DNA of 64,000 nucleotides from Pseudomonas xionganensis (GCF_009763245.1 NZ_WKJZ01000003.1:395949-459948); one strand, 5' to 3'. Positions 34,880-47,059 are shown, numbered from the stretch's first letter. Numbers and translations are program-made. The notes: generated from the sequence alone by a model not told the origin.

Positions 34880-35230
34880 TTAGAACTCCAGCCCGCCTTC
34901 ACGAGCAGCATCAGCCAGCGCCTTGACGCGGCCGTGGTACTTGAAGCCAGAACGGTCGAATGCAACCTGGGTTACACCAGCGGCTTTCGCACGCTCGGCC
35001 ACCAGCGCACCAACTTTCTTGGCGGCGTCGACGTTGCCAGTGGCGCCGTCACGCAGTGCTTTGTCCAAGGTCGAGGCACTGGCCAGAACCTTGCCGCCGT
35101 CGGCCGAAATGACCTGGGCGTAGATGTGCTGCGAAGAGCGATACACGCACAGACGCACGACTTCGAGCTCGTGCATTTTCAGGCGTGCTTTGCGAGCGCG
35201 ACGCAGTCGAGTAACTTTTTTGTCGGTCAT
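34880..35230 (-). CDS. rplR: 50S ribosomal protein L18
   Basis: L18 binds 5S rRNA with L5 and L25. The 116-residue sequence has the basic N-terminus [21 protein letters not shown] and the C-terminal [27 protein letters not shown] typical of the family. Three bases before rpsE. Confidence 0.97.
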   Translation of the reverse strand: MTDKKVTRLRRARKARLKMHELEVVRLCVYRSSQHIYAQVISADGGKVLASASTLDKALRDGATGNVDAAKKVGALVAERAKAAGVTQVAFDRSGFKYHGRVKALADAAREGGLEF

Positions 35231-35240
35231 TTGCTATGCC

Positions 35241-35774
35241 CTACTTCTTCTTGGCTTCTTTACGACGGACGACTTCGTCTGCGTAACGAACACCTTTGCC
35301 CTTATAAGGTTCAGGACGACGGAAATCACGAATCTCCGCGGCGACCTGACCAACCAGTTGCTTGTCGACACCCTTGATCAGGATCTCGGTCTGGTTCGGG
35401 GTTTCAGCCACAACACCTTCCGGCAACTCATAGTCGATCGGATGGGAGAAGCCGAGAGCGAGGTTCAGCACCTGACCTTTGGCTTGCGCCTTGTAACCAA
35501 CGCCGACCAGCTGCAGCTTGCGCTCGAAGCCAGCGCTAACGCCGATCACCATGTTGTTGACCAGAGCACGAGTGGTACCGGCCATGGCGCGAGACTGCTG
35601 GTCACCATTGCGAGCAGCGAAACGCAGCTCACCGGATTCCTGCACGACTTCAACGGACGAGTGAACATTCAGTTCCAGAGTGCCCTTGGCACCCTTCACC
35701 GAAAGCTGCTGACCAGCGAGTTTGATCTCGACACCGGCAGGCAGCTTAACGGGGTTCTTAGCAACGCGAGACAT
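35241..35774 (-). CDS. rplF: 50S ribosomal protein L6
   Basis: L6 binds 23S rRNA near the sarcin-ricin loop where elongation factors act. The 177-residue sequence begins [17 protein letters not shown] and ends with [24 protein letters not shown]; duplicated L6 fold. Normal length. Confidence 0.98.
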   Translation of the reverse strand: MSRVAKNPVKLPAGVEIKLAGQQLSVKGAKGTLELNVHSSVEVVQESGELRFAARNGDQQSRAMAGTTRALVNNMVIGVSAGFERKLQLVGVGYKAQAKGQVLNLALGFSHPIDYELPEGVVAETPNQTEILIKGVDKQLVGQVAAEIRDFRRPEPYKGKGVRYADEVVRRKEAKKK

Positions 35775-35786
35775 GCTTATCCCCCC

Positions 35787-36179
35787 TTAGAACACTGTGC
35801 AGAGCACTTCGCCGCCGACACCGGCAGCGCGCGCAGCGCGGTCCGTCATCACACCCTTGTTGGTGGAGACGATGGAAACACCGAGACCGCCGCGTACTTT
35901 CGGCAGATCATCGACGGATTTGTACTGGCGAAGGCCTGGACGGCTCACGCGCTTCACTTCTTCGATAACCGGACGGCCTTCGAAGTACTTCAGCTCGATG
36001 GACAGCTGCGGCTTGGATTCACCGCTGATCTGATAACCCGCAATATAACCTTCGTCTTTCAAAACTTTGGCTACAGCCACCTTCAACGTGGAAGAGGGCA
36101 TGCTTACGACGGACTTTTCAGCCATCTGGGCATTACGGATACGAGTTAGCATGTCCGCTAACGGGTCCTGCATACTCAT
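35787..36179 (-). CDS. rpsH: 30S ribosomal protein S8
   Basis: S8 is a primary 16S rRNA binder and in E. coli the repressor of the spc operon. The 130-residue protein begins [20 protein letters not shown] and ends with [16 protein letters not shown]...GGEVLCTVF. An unusual 183-base gap with two hairpins separates it from rpsN upstream. Confidence 0.98.
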   Translation of the reverse strand: MSMQDPLADMLTRIRNAQMAEKSVVSMPSSTLKVAVAKVLKDEGYIAGYQISGESKPQLSIELKYFEGRPVIEEVKRVSRPGLRQYKSVDDLPKVRGGLGVSIVSTNKGVMTDRAARAAGVGGEVLCTVF

Positions 36180-36302
36180 GGGCTAGACGCTCCTGATACA
36201 AAAAGAATTAGCCTTGCGGCTACAGTCGCTGAATATTCCGGGCAAAAACTTCCCAGACTCAGGCGAGCCGGACATTCTAGAGACTGATCAAAAATGAAGC
36301 AA

Positions 36303-36356
36303 GCCCCAAAGGGGCCTGATTCACACATAAGACAAAGCCGGCGCTAGGCCGGCTTT
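36303..36356 (-). promoter_or_regulatory. Two hairpins in the rpsN-rpsH gap
   Basis: The 183-base gap (36180-36362) holds two stems: GCCCC-AAA-GGGGC (36303-36315), followed on the minus strand by TTGCTTCATTTTTG, and AAAGCCGGC-GCTA-GGCCGGCTTT (36334-36356). The first could act as a weak terminator, the second as an RNA processing or protecting element. Other gaps in this operon are short. Confidence 0.55.
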
Positions 36357-36362
36357 GCTTTT

Positions 36363-36668
36363 TTACCAGCTGGCTTTCACCAGACCGGGTACATCACCAC
36401 GCATGGCTGCTTCACGCAGCTTGATGCGGGACAGACCGAACTTGCGGAATACGCCGTGCGGACGACCGGTGACGCGGCAGCGGTTACGCAGACGCGCAGC
36501 GCTGGCATCGCGCGGCTGCTTCTGCAGAGCCACCTGGGCTTCCCAACGCGCTTCCGGAGTGGAGTTCGGGTTGGCGATGGTAGCTTTCAGCTCGGCACGC
36601 TTTTTGGCGTACTTGGCTACCGTTTGCTGACGCTTCAGCTCGCGGTTTTTCATGCTGGTTTTAGCCAT
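36363..36668 (-). CDS. rpsN: 30S ribosomal protein S14, zinc-free form
   Basis: The 101-residue S14 begins [20 protein letters not shown] and contains [20 protein letters not shown]. It is the long form lacking the CxxC zinc pair. ATG 36668 is the family start; the frame extends further upstream into rplE only by chance. Fourteen bases after rplE. Confidence 0.97.
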   Translation of the reverse strand: MAKTSMKNRELKRQQTVAKYAKKRAELKATIANPNSTPEARWEAQVALQKQPRDASAARLRNRCRVTGRPHGVFRKFGLSRIKLREAAMRGDVPGLVKASW

Positions 36669-36681
36669 GTTCCAACTCCAA

Positions 36682-37221
36682 TCAGTTGCGGAACGGGAAT
36701 TTGAAAGCACGCAGCAGAGCGCGGCCTTCATCATCGTTACGGGCAGTGGTGGTCAGAGTGATGTCCAGACCACGCAGTGCATCGATCTTGTCGTAATCGA
36801 TTTCCGGGAAGATGATCTGCTCTTTCACGCCCATGCTGTAGTTGCCACGACCATCGAAGGACTTGGCATTCAGGCCGCGGAAGTCACGCACGCGCGGCAG
36901 GGAGATGGACAGCAGACGATCCAGGAACTCGTACATACGTTCGCGACGCAGAGTGACCTTGACGCCAATCGGCCAGCCCTCACGAACCTTGAAGCCTGCA
37001 ATCGACTTACGGGCATGAGTCACAACGACTTTCTGACCGGTAATCTTTTCCAGGTCGGCAACTGCGTTTTCGATGATCTTCTTGTCACCGATCGCTTCGC
37101 CCAGGCCCATGTTCAGGGTGATCTTGGTGATGCGCGGAACTTCCATCACGTTGGCCAGCTTCAGTTCTTCCTTCAGCTTGGGCGCGATTTCCTTCCGGTA
37201 AATCTCTTTCAGTCGTGCCAT
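36682..37221 (-). CDS. rplE: 50S ribosomal protein L5
   Basis: L5 carries 5S rRNA into the large subunit and touches the P-site tRNA. The 179-residue sequence starts [20 protein letters not shown] and includes [22 protein letters not shown] and [20 protein letters not shown]. Normal length. Confidence 0.98.
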   Translation of the reverse strand: MARLKEIYRKEIAPKLKEELKLANVMEVPRITKITLNMGLGEAIGDKKIIENAVADLEKITGQKVVVTHARKSIAGFKVREGWPIGVKVTLRRERMYEFLDRLLSISLPRVRDFRGLNAKSFDGRGNYSMGVKEQIIFPEIDYDKIDALRGLDITLTTTARNDDEGRALLRAFKFPFRN

Positions 37222-37240
37222 GGTGTTTTACCTATGATTC

Positions 37241-37555
37241 TCAAGCGCCAACCGGCTTCTGGGTGGACTTGAAGACACGAATTTTCTTGCCGTCTTCAAT
37301 CTTGAAGCCAACGCGATCAGCCTTGTTGGTTTCAGTGTTGAAGATGGCAACGTTGGAAGCGTGCAGAGGCGCTTCTTTCTCGACGATACCGCCTTGAACG
37401 CCCGACATCGGGTTCGGCTTGGTATGGCGCTTGACCAGGTTGACCCCGCCAACGACCAGACGGTCGTCAGCGAGCACCTTCAGCACCTTGCCACGCTTAC
37501 CTTTGTCTTTACCGGCGATCACGATGATCTCGTCATCACGACGAATCTTTTGCAT
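37241..37555 (-). CDS. rplX: 50S ribosomal protein L24
   Basis: L24 helps start 50S assembly. The 104-residue protein begins [20 protein letters not shown] with a KOW motif ([13 protein letters not shown]) and has the [22 protein letters not shown] segment. Confidence 0.97.
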   Translation of the reverse strand: MQKIRRDDEIIVIAGKDKGKRGKVLKVLADDRLVVGGVNLVKRHTKPNPMSGVQGGIVEKEAPLHASNVAIFNTETNKADRVGFKIEDGKKIRVFKSTQKPVGA

Positions 37556-37566
37556 GTCGGATCTCC

Positions 37567-37935
37567 TTAAAGCACTTCAGGGGCGAGCGAGACGATCTTC
37601 ATGAACTTCTCGGAACGCAGTTCGCGGGTCACCGGCCCAAAGATACGGGTACCGATCGGCTCCTGCTTGTTGTTCAGCAGAACAGCAGCGTTGCCGTCGA
37701 AGCGGATGATCGAACCGTCGGCGCGACGAACGCCGTGACGGGTGCGAACGACCACTGCGGTCATGACCTGGCCTTTCTTAACCTTACCGCGCGGAATTGC
37801 TTCCTTGACGGTAACCTTGATGATGTCGCCGATGCCGGCGTAGCGACGATGCGAGCCGCCCAGCACCTTGATGCACATCACACGACGTGCACCGCTGTTG
37901 TCAGCCACATCGAGCATGGATTGAGTCTGAATCAT
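37567..37935 (-). CDS. rplN: 50S ribosomal protein L14
   Basis: L14 lies at the subunit interface. The 122-residue sequence begins [20 protein letters not shown] and contains [18 protein letters not shown] and the closing [11 protein letters not shown]. First gene of the spc group as defined in E. coli, 23 bases after rpsQ. Confidence 0.98.
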   Translation of the reverse strand: MIQTQSMLDVADNSGARRVMCIKVLGGSHRRYAGIGDIIKVTVKEAIPRGKVKKGQVMTAVVVRTRHGVRRADGSIIRFDGNAAVLLNNKQEPIGTRIFGPVTRELRSEKFMKIVSLAPEVL

Positions 37936-37958
37936 AAAATTTCTCCGACCCCTAGCTC

Positions 37959-38225
37959 TTAGACTTCAACTGCGCGTTCGAGAACTTCAACCAGCGCCCA
38001 GGACTTAGTCTTGGCAACGGGACGGGTTTCACGGATGGAAACCTTGTCACCGACGTGGCACTGATTGTTTTCGTCGTGTGCGTGCAGCTTGGTCGAACGC
38101 TTGACGTATTTACCGTAGATCGGGTGCTTTACGCGACGCTCGATGAGTACGGTGATGGTCTTGTCCATCTTGTCGCTGACAACTCGGCCGGTCAGCGTAC
38201 GGACTGTTTTTTCGGCTTCAGCCAT
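37959..38225 (-). CDS. rpsQ: 30S ribosomal protein S17
   Basis: S17 binds the 5' domain of 16S rRNA. The 88-residue OB-fold protein begins [20 protein letters not shown] and has [23 protein letters not shown] 38225 is the family start; a GTG two codons before it overlaps the rpmC stop (GTGA) and may aid coupling. Confidence 0.97.
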   Translation of the reverse strand: MAEAEKTVRTLTGRVVSDKMDKTITVLIERRVKHPIYGKYVKRSTKLHAHDENNQCHVGDKVSIRETRPVAKTKSWALVEVLERAVEV

Positions 38226-38227
38226 GA

Positions 38228-38419
38228 TCACTTACCTGCCTGCTGGTTGAGCACAGTCTTGACGCGAGCGATATCGCGCTTAACTTGCGAGAGCAGGTGA
38301 GACTGCCCCAACTGGCCAGTTGCCTTCTGCATACGCAGATTGAACTGGTCGCGCAGCAGGCCGAGCAGTTGCTCGTTCAGCTGCTGTGCTGATTTTTCAC
38401 GAAGTTCATTCGCTTTCAT
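38228..38419 (-). CDS. rpmC: 50S ribosomal protein L29
   Basis: L29 is a helical hairpin near the tunnel exit where nascent-chain factors dock. The 63-residue sequence begins [20 protein letters not shown] and ends AGK. ATG 38419 overlaps the rplP stop (TGATG). Confidence 0.97.
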
Positions 38420-38832
38420 CACATCACCGTCCGCTTAACAAAGGTGGTGGCGAGCGGCAGCTTTGCAGCAGCCAGGGCGAAAGCCTCACGCGCCAGCTCT
38501 TCGGAAACGCCTTCGATCTCATACAGGACCTTGCCTGGCTGGATCTGGGCTACCCAATACTCAACGCTACCCTTCCCTTTACCCATCCGCACTTCGAGAG
38601 GCTTCTTGGAGATCGGCTTGTCCGGGAAAACGCGAATCCAGATTTTCCCGCCACGCTTAACGTGACGAGTCAGAGCACGACGAGCGGACTCAATCTGACG
38701 GGCGGTGAGACGACCGCGGGCGACAGACTTCAGCGCGAATTCGCCGAAGCTGACCTTGCTACCGCGCTGAGCCAGACCACGGTTGTGGCCGGTCATCTGC
38801 TTGCGGAACTTCGTACGCTTTGGTTGCAACAT
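38419..38832 (-). CDS. rplP: 50S ribosomal protein L16
   Basis: L16 supports the A-site side of the peptidyl transferase region. The 137-residue protein begins [20 protein letters not shown] and includes [26 protein letters not shown]. Overlaps rpmC by one base. Confidence 0.98.
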
Positions 38833-38844
38833 TTGGCGTACCCC

Positions 38845-39531
38845 TTACTTAGCAGCTTTTTTACGAGGCGCAGGTGCTTGCGGCTTGAGTTCTTCCTGGC
38901 GACCACCAATCACTTCGCCTTTGAAGATCCAAACCTTGACACCGATCACACCATAAGTGGTGTGCGCTTCGTACGTGGCATAGTCGATATCGGCGCGCAG
39001 GGTGTGCAACGGCACACGACCTTCGCGATACCACTCGGTACGGGCAATTTCTGCACCACCGAGACGACCGCTCACTTGGATTTTGATGCCCTTGGCACCG
39101 ATACGCATGGCGTTCTGTACAGCGCGCTTCATGGCGCGACGGAACATCACACGACGCTCCAGCTGCTGAGCTACGCTCTGCGCAACCAGCATACCGTCGA
39201 GCTCCGGCTTGCGGATCTCTTCGATATTGATGTGCACCGGCACACCCATTTGCTTGGTCAGGTCCTGGCGCAGCTTCTCAACATCTTCACCTTTCTTGCC
39301 AATCACGATACCGGGACGGGCGGTGTGGATGGTGATACGTGCGGTTTGAGCCGGGCGAGCGATGTCGATACGGCTTACGGACGCGCTTTTTAATTTGTCT
39401 TGCAGGTATGCACGGACCTTCAGGTCGGCATTCAGGTAGTCGGCGTAATTGCGACCATCTGCGTACCAAACCGAGGTGTGATCCTTGACGATTCCCAGGC
39501 GGATGCCTATGGGATGTACTTTCTGACCCAT
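38845..39531 (-). CDS. rpsC: 30S ribosomal protein S3
   Basis: S3 lines the mRNA entry channel of the 30S head. The 228-residue protein begins [20 protein letters not shown], has a KH domain with the [13 protein letters not shown] loop, and the [18 protein letters not shown] block. ATG 39531; the frame continues upstream into rplV without conservation. Confidence 0.98.
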   Translation of the reverse strand: MGQKVHPIGIRLGIVKDHTSVWYADGRNYADYLNADLKVRAYLQDKLKSASVSRIDIARPAQTARITIHTARPGIVIGKKGEDVEKLRQDLTKQMGVPVHINIEEIRKPELDGMLVAQSVAQQLERRVMFRRAMKRAVQNAMRIGAKGIKIQVSGRLGGAEIARTEWYREGRVPLHTLRADIDYATYEAHTTYGVIGVKVWIFKGEVIGGRQEELKPQAPAPRKKAAK

Positions 39532-39544
39532 CTGATCGACTCCG

Positions 39545-39877
39545 TTACTTGTCCGCAACCTTGACAGTGATATGGCAAGACCGCTTGACGATGCGATCAG
39601 CACGGCCTTTGGCACGCGGCATGATGCGCTTAAGCGAACGCCCTTCGTTGACGAAAACGGTGCTGACCTTCAGGTCATCAACGTCTGCGCCTTCGTTGTG
39701 CTCGGCGTTGGCAACGGCCGACTCCAGCACTTTCTTCATGATCTCGGCGGCTTTCTTGCTGCTGAAAGCCAGCAGGTTGAGCGCTTCGCCCACCTTCTTC
39801 CCGCGGATCTGGTCGGCGACCAAGCGGGCTTTCTGGGCGGAGATGCGAGCGCCCGACAACTTAGCGGCTACTTCCAT
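39545..39877 (-). CDS. rplV: 50S ribosomal protein L22
   Basis: L22 forms part of the exit tunnel constriction. The 110-residue sequence has [23 protein letters not shown] and the tunnel hairpin [17 protein letters not shown], with no visible macrolide-resistance change. Eleven bases after rpsS. Confidence 0.98.
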
Positions 39878-39888
39878 TTCCTTACCCC

Positions 39889-40164
39889 TTAACGCTTGGC
39901 TTTCTTGTCAGCCACGTGCCCACGATAGGTACGAGTGCCGGCAAATTCGCCCAGTTTGTGGCCGACCATGTCTTCGTTCACGAGGACCGGGACATGCTGA
40001 CGACCGTTATGCACAGCGATGGTCAGACCGACCATCTGTGGCAGGATCATGGAACGACGCGACCAGGTTTTCACCGGCTTGCGATCGTTCTTTTCCACCG
40101 CCACTTCGATCTTCTTCAGTAGGTGAAGATCAATAAAAGGACCTTTTTTCAGAGAACGTGGCAC
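39889..40164 (-). CDS. rpsS: 30S ribosomal protein S19
   Basis: S19 in the 30S head contacts tRNA and S13. The 91-residue protein begins [20 protein letters not shown] and contains [20 protein letters not shown] and [20 protein letters not shown]. Confidence 0.98.
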
Positions 40165-40180
40165 TGTCGTATCCCTCTAT

Positions 40181-41005
40181 TTACTTGCGACGACGGACGA
40201 TCATGTTATCGGTGCGCTTGTTAGAGCGAGTCTTCGCGCCCTTGGTCGGGAAGCCCCATGGCGACACCGGATGACGACCACCGGAGGTACGACCTTCACC
40301 ACCACCGTGCGGGTGATCTACCGGGTTCATGGCAACACCACGAACGGTCGGACGAACACCACGCCAGCGCTTGGCGCCAGCCTTACCCAGCGAGCGCAGG
40401 CTGTGCTCGGAGTTCGAAACTTCACCCAGGGTGGCACGGCACTCGGCCAGCACCTTGCGCATCTCACCGGAGCGCAGACGCAGGGTTACATAGACGCCTT
40501 CACGAGCAACCAGCTGAGCCGAAGCACCAGCGGAACGCGCGATCTGGGCACCCTTGCCCGGCTTCAGTTCGATACCGTGAACAGTCGAACCCAGGGGGAT
40601 GTTGCGCAGCTGCAGGCTGTTACCAGCCTTGATCGGCGCCATCAGACCCGAGATCAGTTGATCGCCAGCACTCACGCCCTTGGGGGCGATGATGTAGCGA
40701 CGCTCACCGTCGGCATACTTCAACAGAGCGATGTGAGCAGTACGGTTCGGGTCGTATTCGATACGCTCGACAGTGGCTGGAATGCCATCTTTATCGTTGC
40801 GACGGAAGTCGACCAGACGGTAATGCTGCTTGTGACCACCACCGATATGACGGGTAGTGATACGACCATTGTTGTTACGACCGCCAGACTTCGACTTCTT
40901 CTCGAGCAGCGGAGCGTAAGGAGCGCCTTTGTGCAGCTCCTGGTTGACCACCTTGACCACAAAACGGCGGCCAGCGGAAGTCGGTTTGCATTTAACGATT
41001 GCCAT
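40181..41005 (-). CDS. rplB: 50S ribosomal protein L2
   Basis: L2 is needed for subunit joining and peptidyl transferase function. The 274-residue protein begins [20 protein letters not shown] and has the conserved [23 protein letters not shown] segment with the functionally important His. Normal length. Confidence 0.98.
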   Translation of the reverse strand: MAIVKCKPTSAGRRFVVKVVNQELHKGAPYAPLLEKKSKSGGRNNNGRITTRHIGGGHKQHYRLVDFRRNDKDGIPATVERIEYDPNRTAHIALLKYADGERRYIIAPKGVSAGDQLISGLMAPIKAGNSLQLRNIPLGSTVHGIELKPGKGAQIARSAGASAQLVAREGVYVTLRLRSGEMRKVLAECRATLGEVSNSEHSLRSLGKAGAKRWRGVRPTVRGVAMNPVDHPHGGGEGRTSGGRHPVSPWGFPTKGAKTRSNKRTDNMIVRRRK

Positions 41006-41019
41006 GATGCACCCCTTCC

Positions 41020-41319
41020 TTACTCAGCACTGCTGGTGAAATCGAGATCTTGGCCTGGCTGAAGGGAGATAACTGCCTTCTTCCAGTCGTTACGCTTGCC
41101 CAGACCGCGAGCGGTGCGCTTGCTCTTACCCAGAACGTTCTGAGTAGTCACACGCTCAACCTTCACGCTGAACAGGCTTTCGACGGCCTTCTTGATTTCC
41201 AGCTTGGTCGCGTCAGTAGCGACCTTGAAAACGAACTGACCTTGCTTGTCAGCCAGAACCGTGGCCTTCTCGGAGATGTGCGGGCCAAGTAGCACTTTGA
41301 ATACGCGTTCCTGGTTCAT
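41020..41319 (-). CDS. rplW: 50S ribosomal protein L23
   Basis: L23 docks trigger factor and SRP at the tunnel exit. The 99-residue protein begins [20 protein letters not shown] and has the [19 protein letters not shown] core. Its start overlaps the rplD stop by four bases. Confidence 0.97.
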   Translation of the reverse strand: MNQERVFKVLLGPHISEKATVLADKQGQFVFKVATDATKLEIKKAVESLFSVKVERVTTQNVLGKSKRTARGLGKRNDWKKAVISLQPGQDLDFTSSAE

Positions 41320-41918
41320 CCCAGCAGCTCCTCGAATTTCTTCACGGCCGAAACAGTGACCAGCACTTTTTCGTACGCGATCAGGCTGACCGGATCGGAA
41401 CCTTGCACGTCACGAACATCAACATGCGGCAGGTTGCGAGCAGCCAGGTACAGATTCTGATCAACAGCATCAGACACGATCAGAACGTCGTTCAGACCCA
41501 TGCCGTTCAGCTTGCTCAGCAGTTCTTTGGTCTTCGGGGCTTCGACGGTGAAGTCTTCAACCACGACCAGACGATCGGTACGCACCAGCTCAGCAAGGAT
41601 CGAGCGGATGGCCGCGCGATACATCTTCTTGTTCAGCTTCTGGTCGTGATTCTGCGGACGGGCCGCAAAGGTCACACCACCGCCACGCCAGATCGGACCA
41701 CGAGAGGTACCAGCACGTGCACGGCCAGTACCCTTCTGACGCCACGGGCGCTTACCGCCACCGGATACGTCGGAACGAGTCTTCTGCTGCTTGCTGCCCT
41801 GACGACCGCCGGCCATGTAGGCCACAACTGCTTGGTGAACCAGGGTCTCGTTGTAATCGCCGCCAAAAGTGGCTTCGGATACTTCGATCGCTTGAGCGCC
41901 ATTTACATTTAATTGCAT
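41316..41918 (-). CDS. rplD: 50S ribosomal protein L4
   Basis: L4 lines the exit tunnel and, in E. coli, represses the S10 operon. The 200-residue protein begins [20 protein letters not shown] and has the loop [20 protein letters not shown] reaching the tunnel. Normal length. Confidence 0.98.
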   Translation of the reverse strand: MQLNVNGAQAIEVSEATFGGDYNETLVHQAVVAYMAGGRQGSKQQKTRSDVSGGGKRPWRQKGTGRARAGTSRGPIWRGGGVTFAARPQNHDQKLNKKMYRAAIRSILAELVRTDRLVVVEDFTVEAPKTKELLSKLNGMGLNDVLIVSDAVDQNLYLAARNLPHVDVRDVQGSDPVSLIAYEKVLVTVSAVKKFEELLG

Positions 41919-41930
41919 GTCAGCTTCCCC

Positions 41931-42566
41931 TTAACCGCGAGCCTTGGCTGCCGGACGCACAACCAGGTTGCCGCCAGTAGCGCCAGGAACGGCACCCTTG
42001 ACCAGCAGCAGGTTGCGTTCAGCGTCGACGCGCACTACTTCCAGGGACTGCACAGTCACGCGCTCAGCACCCATGTGACCGGACATTTTCTTGCCCTTGA
42101 ATACGCGACCCGGAGTCTGGCACTGGCCAATGGAACCCGGTACACGGTGGGACACGGAGTTACCGTGAGTGTTGTCTTGGCCGCGGAAGTTCCAACGCTT
42201 GATGGTACCGGCAAAGCCTTTACCCTTGGACTGACCGGTGACATCCACCAGCTGACCAGCTTGGAAAATTTCAGCGTTGATCAGATCGCCAGCCTGGTAC
42301 TCGCCTTCTTCAAGACGGAATTCCATGACGGTACGACCTGCCGCGACATTCGCCTTGGCGAAGTGACCGGCTTGCGCCTTACTGACACGCGAAGCACGAC
42401 GCTCACCGACAGTGACCTGCACTGCACGATAGCCATCGCTTTCTTCGGTTTTGAACTGAGTGACGCGATTCGGCTCGATCTCAATGACCGTAACCGGAAT
42501 GGAGACACCTTCTTCGGTGAAAATGCGGGTCATGCCGCACTTACGACCGACTACACCAATAGTCAT
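41931..42566 (-). CDS. rplC: 50S ribosomal protein L3
   Basis: L3 is an early assembly protein whose loop reaches toward the peptidyl transferase centre. The 211-residue sequence begins [20 protein letters not shown] and has [25 protein letters not shown], with the methylatable Gln region intact. Normal length. Confidence 0.98.
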   Translation of the reverse strand: MTIGVVGRKCGMTRIFTEEGVSIPVTVIEIEPNRVTQFKTEESDGYRAVQVTVGERRASRVSKAQAGHFAKANVAAGRTVMEFRLEEGEYQAGDLINAEIFQAGQLVDVTGQSKGKGFAGTIKRWNFRGQDNTHGNSVSHRVPGSIGQCQTPGRVFKGKKMSGHMGAERVTVQSLEVVRVDAERNLLLVKGAVPGATGGNLVVRPAAKARG

Positions 42567-42648
42567 GTTGTAACCTCATGAGTGTACGGGGCTTTCACCC
42601 GCTATGGCCGCCCATTTCAGAGCGTTACACGACTAAAACCCCAAGGTT

Positions 42649-42960
42649 TTAGCCGAGGCTGATCTGCACTTCCACGCCAGCCGCAAGATCGAGCTTCATA
42701 AGAGCATCAACGGTTTTATCCGTTGGCTGGACAATGTCCAGAACACGCTTATGAGTACGGATCTCGTACTGATCACGCGCGTCTTTGTTGACGTGCGGAG
42801 AAGTCAGTACAGTGAACCGCTCTTTGCGGGTAGGCAGAGGAATCGGACCACGCACCTGAGCACCAGTACGTTTCGCGGTTTCCACGATTTCCTGGGTTGA
42901 TTGATCGATCAGGCGATGGTCAAAAGCCTTCAACCGAATACGGATTTGTTGGTTTTGCAT
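42649..42960 (-). CDS. rpsJ: 30S ribosomal protein S10 / NusE
   Basis: S10 is in the 30S head and, as NusE, pairs with NusB (also in this window) in antitermination. The 103-residue sequence begins [19 protein letters not shown] and contains [25 protein letters not shown] 42960; the frame runs further into the leader by chance. First gene after a strong promoter. Confidence 0.98.
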   Translation of the reverse strand: MQNQQIRIRLKAFDHRLIDQSTQEIVETAKRTGAQVRGPIPLPTRKERFTVLTSPHVNKDARDQYEIRTHKRVLDIVQPTDKTVDALMKLDLAAGVEVQISLG

Positions 42961-43024
42961 TTTGACCTCAGATTCCAAGCTGCTATTCCCAACGGACGCA
43001 CTACGCCCGTTAAAAGGAGGCGTG

Positions 43025-43053
43025 ATTCTATAGATGCCTCTACAGAGTGTCAA
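43025..43053 (-). promoter_or_regulatory. S10 operon promoter
   Basis: On the minus strand TTGACA (43053-43048) and TAGAAT (43030-43025) are 17 bases apart, about 60 bases upstream of rpsJ: a near-consensus sigma70 promoter. The leader between it and rpsJ is short; no clear E. coli-type L4 attenuator hairpin was recognised. Confidence 0.85.
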
Positions 43054-43125
43054 CCCGGTTAGAAAATAACCAGCGCAACGCACCCGGCACTTCACCCCAC
43101 TAGCCAGCCAAGCCGAATGACATAT

Positions 43126-43158
43126 AAAAAAAGCCCCCGCGAGGCGGGGGCTTTTTTT
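43126..43158 (-). terminator. Terminator after tufA
   Basis: AAAAAAAGCCCCCGC-GAG-GCGGGGGCTTTTTTT is a strong stem with flanking A/T runs, 16 bases after the tufA stop on the minus strand. Confidence 0.95.
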
Positions 43159-43174
43159 GGATCAGATCAGTCGA

Positions 43175-44368
43175 TTACTCGACGATCTTGGCAACCACGC
43201 CAGCACCAACGGTACGACCACCTTCGCGAATCGCGAAACGCAGGCCGTCTTCCATGGCGATCGGCTTGATCAGGGTAACAACCATTTTCACGTTGTCGCC
43301 CGGCATTACCATCTCAACGCCTTCCGGCAGTTCGCACGAACCGGTTACGTCGGTGGTACGGAAGTAGAACTGCGGACGGTAGCCCTTGAAGAACGGGGTG
43401 TGACGACCACCTTCTTCCTTGGACAGCACGTACACTTCAGCTTCGAACTTGGTGTGCGGCTTGATGGTGCCCGGCTTGGCCAGAACCTGGCCACGCTCTA
43501 CGTCGTCACGCTTGGTGCCGCGCAGCAGGACGCCACAGTTCTCACCAGCACGACCTTCGTCGAGCAGCTTGCGGAACATTTCCACACCGGTACAGGTGGT
43601 CTTGGTGGTGTCACGCAGACCAACGATCTCGATTTCTTCCTGGATCTTGACGATACCGCGCTCAACACGACCGGTTACCACGGTGCCGCGGCCGGAGATG
43701 GAGAACACGTCTTCGATCGGCATCAGGAACGGCTTGTCGATGGCACGAACCGGCTCAGGGATATAGCTATCCAGGGTCTCAACGAGCTTCTTGACGGCAG
43801 TGGTGCCCATCTCGTTGTCGTCCTGACCGTTCAGCGCCATCAGCGCGGAGCCGATGATGATCGGGGTGTCGTCGCCCGGGAAATCGTAAGTGCTGAGCAG
43901 GTCACGCACTTCCATTTCCACCAGCTCCAGCAGCTCGGCGTCGTCAACCATGTCGGCCTTGTTCAGGAACACGACGATGTACGGAACACCTACCTGGCGG
44001 GACAGCAGGATGTGCTCACGAGTCTGCGGCATGGGGCCGTCAGCAGCGGAGCAAACCAGGATAGCGCCGTCCATCTGGGCAGCACCGGTGATCATGTTCT
44101 TCACGTAGTCGGCGTGACCCGGGCAGTCAACGTGCGCGTAGTGACGAATGTTGGAATCGTACTCTACGTGGGCAGTGTTGATGGTGATACCACGAGCCTT
44201 CTCTTCCGGGGCGCTGTCGATCTTGTCGAAGTCAACCTTGGCGGAACCGAACACTTCGGAGCACACACGGGTCAGAGCAGCAGTCAGAGTGGTTTTACCG
44301 TGGTCAACGTGACCGATGGTGCCTACGTTGACGTGCGGTTTGTTACGTTCAAATTTTTCTTTAGCCAC
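43175..44368 (-). CDS. tufA: Elongation factor Tu, copy A
   Basis: EF-Tu delivers aminoacyl-tRNA to the ribosome as a GTP complex. The 397-residue protein has GHVDHGKT (G1), DCPGH (G3) and NKAD (G4), and normal domains 2 and 3. The start codon is GTG (44368-44366), while the second copy at 59700-60893 uses ATG. By eye the two genes differ at only five bases, all within about 50 bases of either end, and encode the same protein. It follows fusA by 30 bases in the str operon. Confidence 0.98.
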   Translation of the reverse strand: MAKEKFERNKPHVNVGTIGHVDHGKTTLTAALTRVCSEVFGSAKVDFDKIDSAPEEKARGITINTAHVEYDSNIRHYAHVDCPGHADYVKNMITGAAQMDGAILVCSAADGPMPQTREHILLSRQVGVPYIVVFLNKADMVDDAELLELVEMEVRDLLSTYDFPGDDTPIIIGSALMALNGQDDNEMGTTAVKKLVETLDSYIPEPVRAIDKPFLMPIEDVFSISGRGTVVTGRVERGIVKIQEEIEIVGLRDTTKTTCTGVEMFRKLLDEGRAGENCGVLLRGTKRDDVERGQVLAKPGTIKPHTKFEAEVYVLSKEEGGRHTPFFKGYRPQFYFRTTDVTGSCELPEGVEMVMPGDNVKMVVTLIKPIAMEDGLRFAIREGGRTVGAGVVAKIVE

Positions 44369-44398
44369 GACAGTGAACCTCTTGCCTAAAGGGCTGGA

Positions 44399-46528
44399 TT
44401 AGCCTTGTTTTTTAACCAGTGCTTCGACGATGTTCGCCGGAGCTTCGGAGTACTTGGAGAATTCCATGGAGTAGCTCGCGCGACCCTGGGACATGGAACG
44501 AACGTCGGTTGCGTAACCGAACATCTCGCCCAGCGGAACCTCAGCACGGATCACTTTGCCCGATACCGAATCTTCCATACCCTGGATCAGACCACGACGA
44601 CGGTTCAGGTCACCCATCACGTCACCCATGTAGTCCTCAGGCGTTACAACTTCAACCTTCATGATCGGCTCAAGCACAACGCCGCCACCCTTCTGGGCCA
44701 GCTGCTTGGTCGCCATGGAGGCGGCTACCTTGAACGCCATCTCGTTGGAGTCGACGTCATGGTAGGAACCATCGAACACGGTAGCCTTCAGGCCGATCAG
44801 CGGATAACCGGCGACAACGCCGTTCTTCATCTGCTCTTCAACGCCCTTCTGGATTGCCGGGATGTATTCCTTCGGAACCACACCACCTACTACTTCGCTG
44901 GTAAAGATCAGACCTTCCTGACCTTCGTCTGCCGGAGCAAAACGAATCCAGCAATGGCCGAACTGACCACGACCACCGGACTGGCGAACGAACTTACCTT
45001 CGATCTCGCAGCTCTTGGTGATCTTTTCACGGTAAGAAACCTGCGGCTTACCGATGTTGGCTTCGACGTTGAACTCGCGACGCATACGGTCGACGATGAT
45101 GTCGAGGTGCAGTTCACCCATACCGGAGATGATGGTCTGACCGGTTTCCTCGTCAGTCTTGACGCGGAACGACGGGTCTTCCTGAGCCAAACGACCCAGC
45201 GCGATACCCATCTTCTCCTGGTCGGCCTTGGTCTTCGGCTCTACAGCCACCGAAATTACCGGCTCCGGGAAGTCCATACGCTCCAGGATGATCGGCTTTT
45301 CCAACGAGCACAGGGTGTCACCAGTGGTGACGTCCTTCATGCCGATCAGAGCAGCGATGTCACCTGCGCGACACTCTTTGATCTCTTCACGCTGGTTGGC
45401 GTGCATCTGCACCATCCGACCCACGCGCTCTTTCTTGCCTTTTACCGAGTTCAGCACGGAGTCGCCCGAGGACAACACACCGGAGTAAACGCGGGCGAAG
45501 GTCAGAGTACCGACGAAGGGGTCGGTTGCGATCTTGAACGCCAGAGCCGAGAACGGCTCGTCGTCAGAAGCATGACGCTCGTCGTAGTCCGCGTCAGCCA
45601 GCTCTTCCTTCGGCTTCTCGATCAGATCCGGGTGGATACCCTTGATCGCCGGAATCTCGGTCGGAGCAGGCAGGAAGTCGATCACGGCGTCGAGAACCAG
45701 GGGCACGCCCTTGTTCTTGAAGGAAGAACCACAGACAGCCGGAACGATTTCACAGGCGATAGTACGCTGACGCAGACCGGCCTTGATCTCTTCGATCGAC
45801 AGCTCGCCGCCTTCCAGGTACTTGTTCATCAGCTCTTCGTTGGCTTCGGCAGCGGCTTCAATCATGTTGGAGCGCCACTCGGCAGCCAGATCCTGCAGCT
45901 CCGCAGGAATTTCTTCCTCGCGGTAGGTCATGCCCTTGTCGTCGTCGTTCCAGTAGATCGCCTTCATCTTCAGCAGGTCGACCTGACCCACGAAGTTCTC
46001 TTCAGAACCGATGGCCAGCTGAACCGGAACCGGGGTGTGACCCAGGCGCTTCTTGATCTGCTCGACTACGCGCAGGAAGTTGGCGCCCTGACGGTCCATC
46101 TTGTTCACGTAAACGATACGCGGAACACCGTACTTGTTGGCCTGACGCCATACGGTTTCGGACTGCGGCTCAACGCCGGAGGTGCCACAGAACACTACGA
46201 CAGCACCGTCGAGTACACGCAGCGAACGCTCAACTTCAATGGTGAAGTCTACGTGGCCGGGGGTATCGATGATGTTGACGCGGTAGTTGTCATACTGGCC
46301 GCGCGAACCCTTCCAGAAGGTGGTTACAGCAGCGGAGGTAATGGTGATACCACGCTCCTGCTCCTGCACCATCCAGTCGGTGGTAGCCGCGCCGTCATGC
46401 ACTTCACCGAGCTTGTGGTTAACGCCGGTGTAGAACAGTACCCGCTCGGTGGTGGTGGTCTTGCCCGCGTCTACGTGGGCACAGATACCAATGTTCCGGT
46501 AGCGGTTAATAGAGGTTGTACGAGCCAC
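44399..46528 (-). CDS. fusA: Elongation factor G
   Basis: EF-G drives translocation and, with RRF, ribosome recycling. The 709-residue protein has [19 protein letters not shown] (G1), DTPGHVDF (G3) and [10 protein letters not shown] (G4), and all five domains with a normal C-terminus. Start is GTG (46528-46526, giving [20 protein letters not shown]) with a GAGGA site upstream. Bacteria of this genus often carry a second EF-G elsewhere. Confidence 0.98.
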   Translation of the reverse strand: MARTTSINRYRNIGICAHVDAGKTTTTERVLFYTGVNHKLGEVHDGAATTDWMVQEQERGITITSAAVTTFWKGSRGQYDNYRVNIIDTPGHVDFTIEVERSLRVLDGAVVVFCGTSGVEPQSETVWRQANKYGVPRIVYVNKMDRQGANFLRVVEQIKKRLGHTPVPVQLAIGSEENFVGQVDLLKMKAIYWNDDDKGMTYREEEIPAELQDLAAEWRSNMIEAAAEANEELMNKYLEGGELSIEEIKAGLRQRTIACEIVPAVCGSSFKNKGVPLVLDAVIDFLPAPTEIPAIKGIHPDLIEKPKEELADADYDERHASDDEPFSALAFKIATDPFVGTLTFARVYSGVLSSGDSVLNSVKGKKERVGRMVQMHANQREEIKECRAGDIAALIGMKDVTTGDTLCSLEKPIILERMDFPEPVISVAVEPKTKADQEKMGIALGRLAQEDPSFRVKTDEETGQTIISGMGELHLDIIVDRMRREFNVEANIGKPQVSYREKITKSCEIEGKFVRQSGGRGQFGHCWIRFAPADEGQEGLIFTSEVVGGVVPKEYIPAIQKGVEEQMKNGVVAGYPLIGLKATVFDGSYHDVDSNEMAFKVAASMATKQLAQKGGGVVLEPIMKVEVVTPEDYMGDVMGDLNRRRGLIQGMEDSVSGKVIRAEVPLGEMFGYATDVRSMSQGRASYSMEFSKYSEAPANIVEALVKKQG

Positions 46529-46561
46529 AATAATATCCTCGTGGGATGTGAAGCGCGGTTC

Positions 46562-47059
<498 letters not shown>

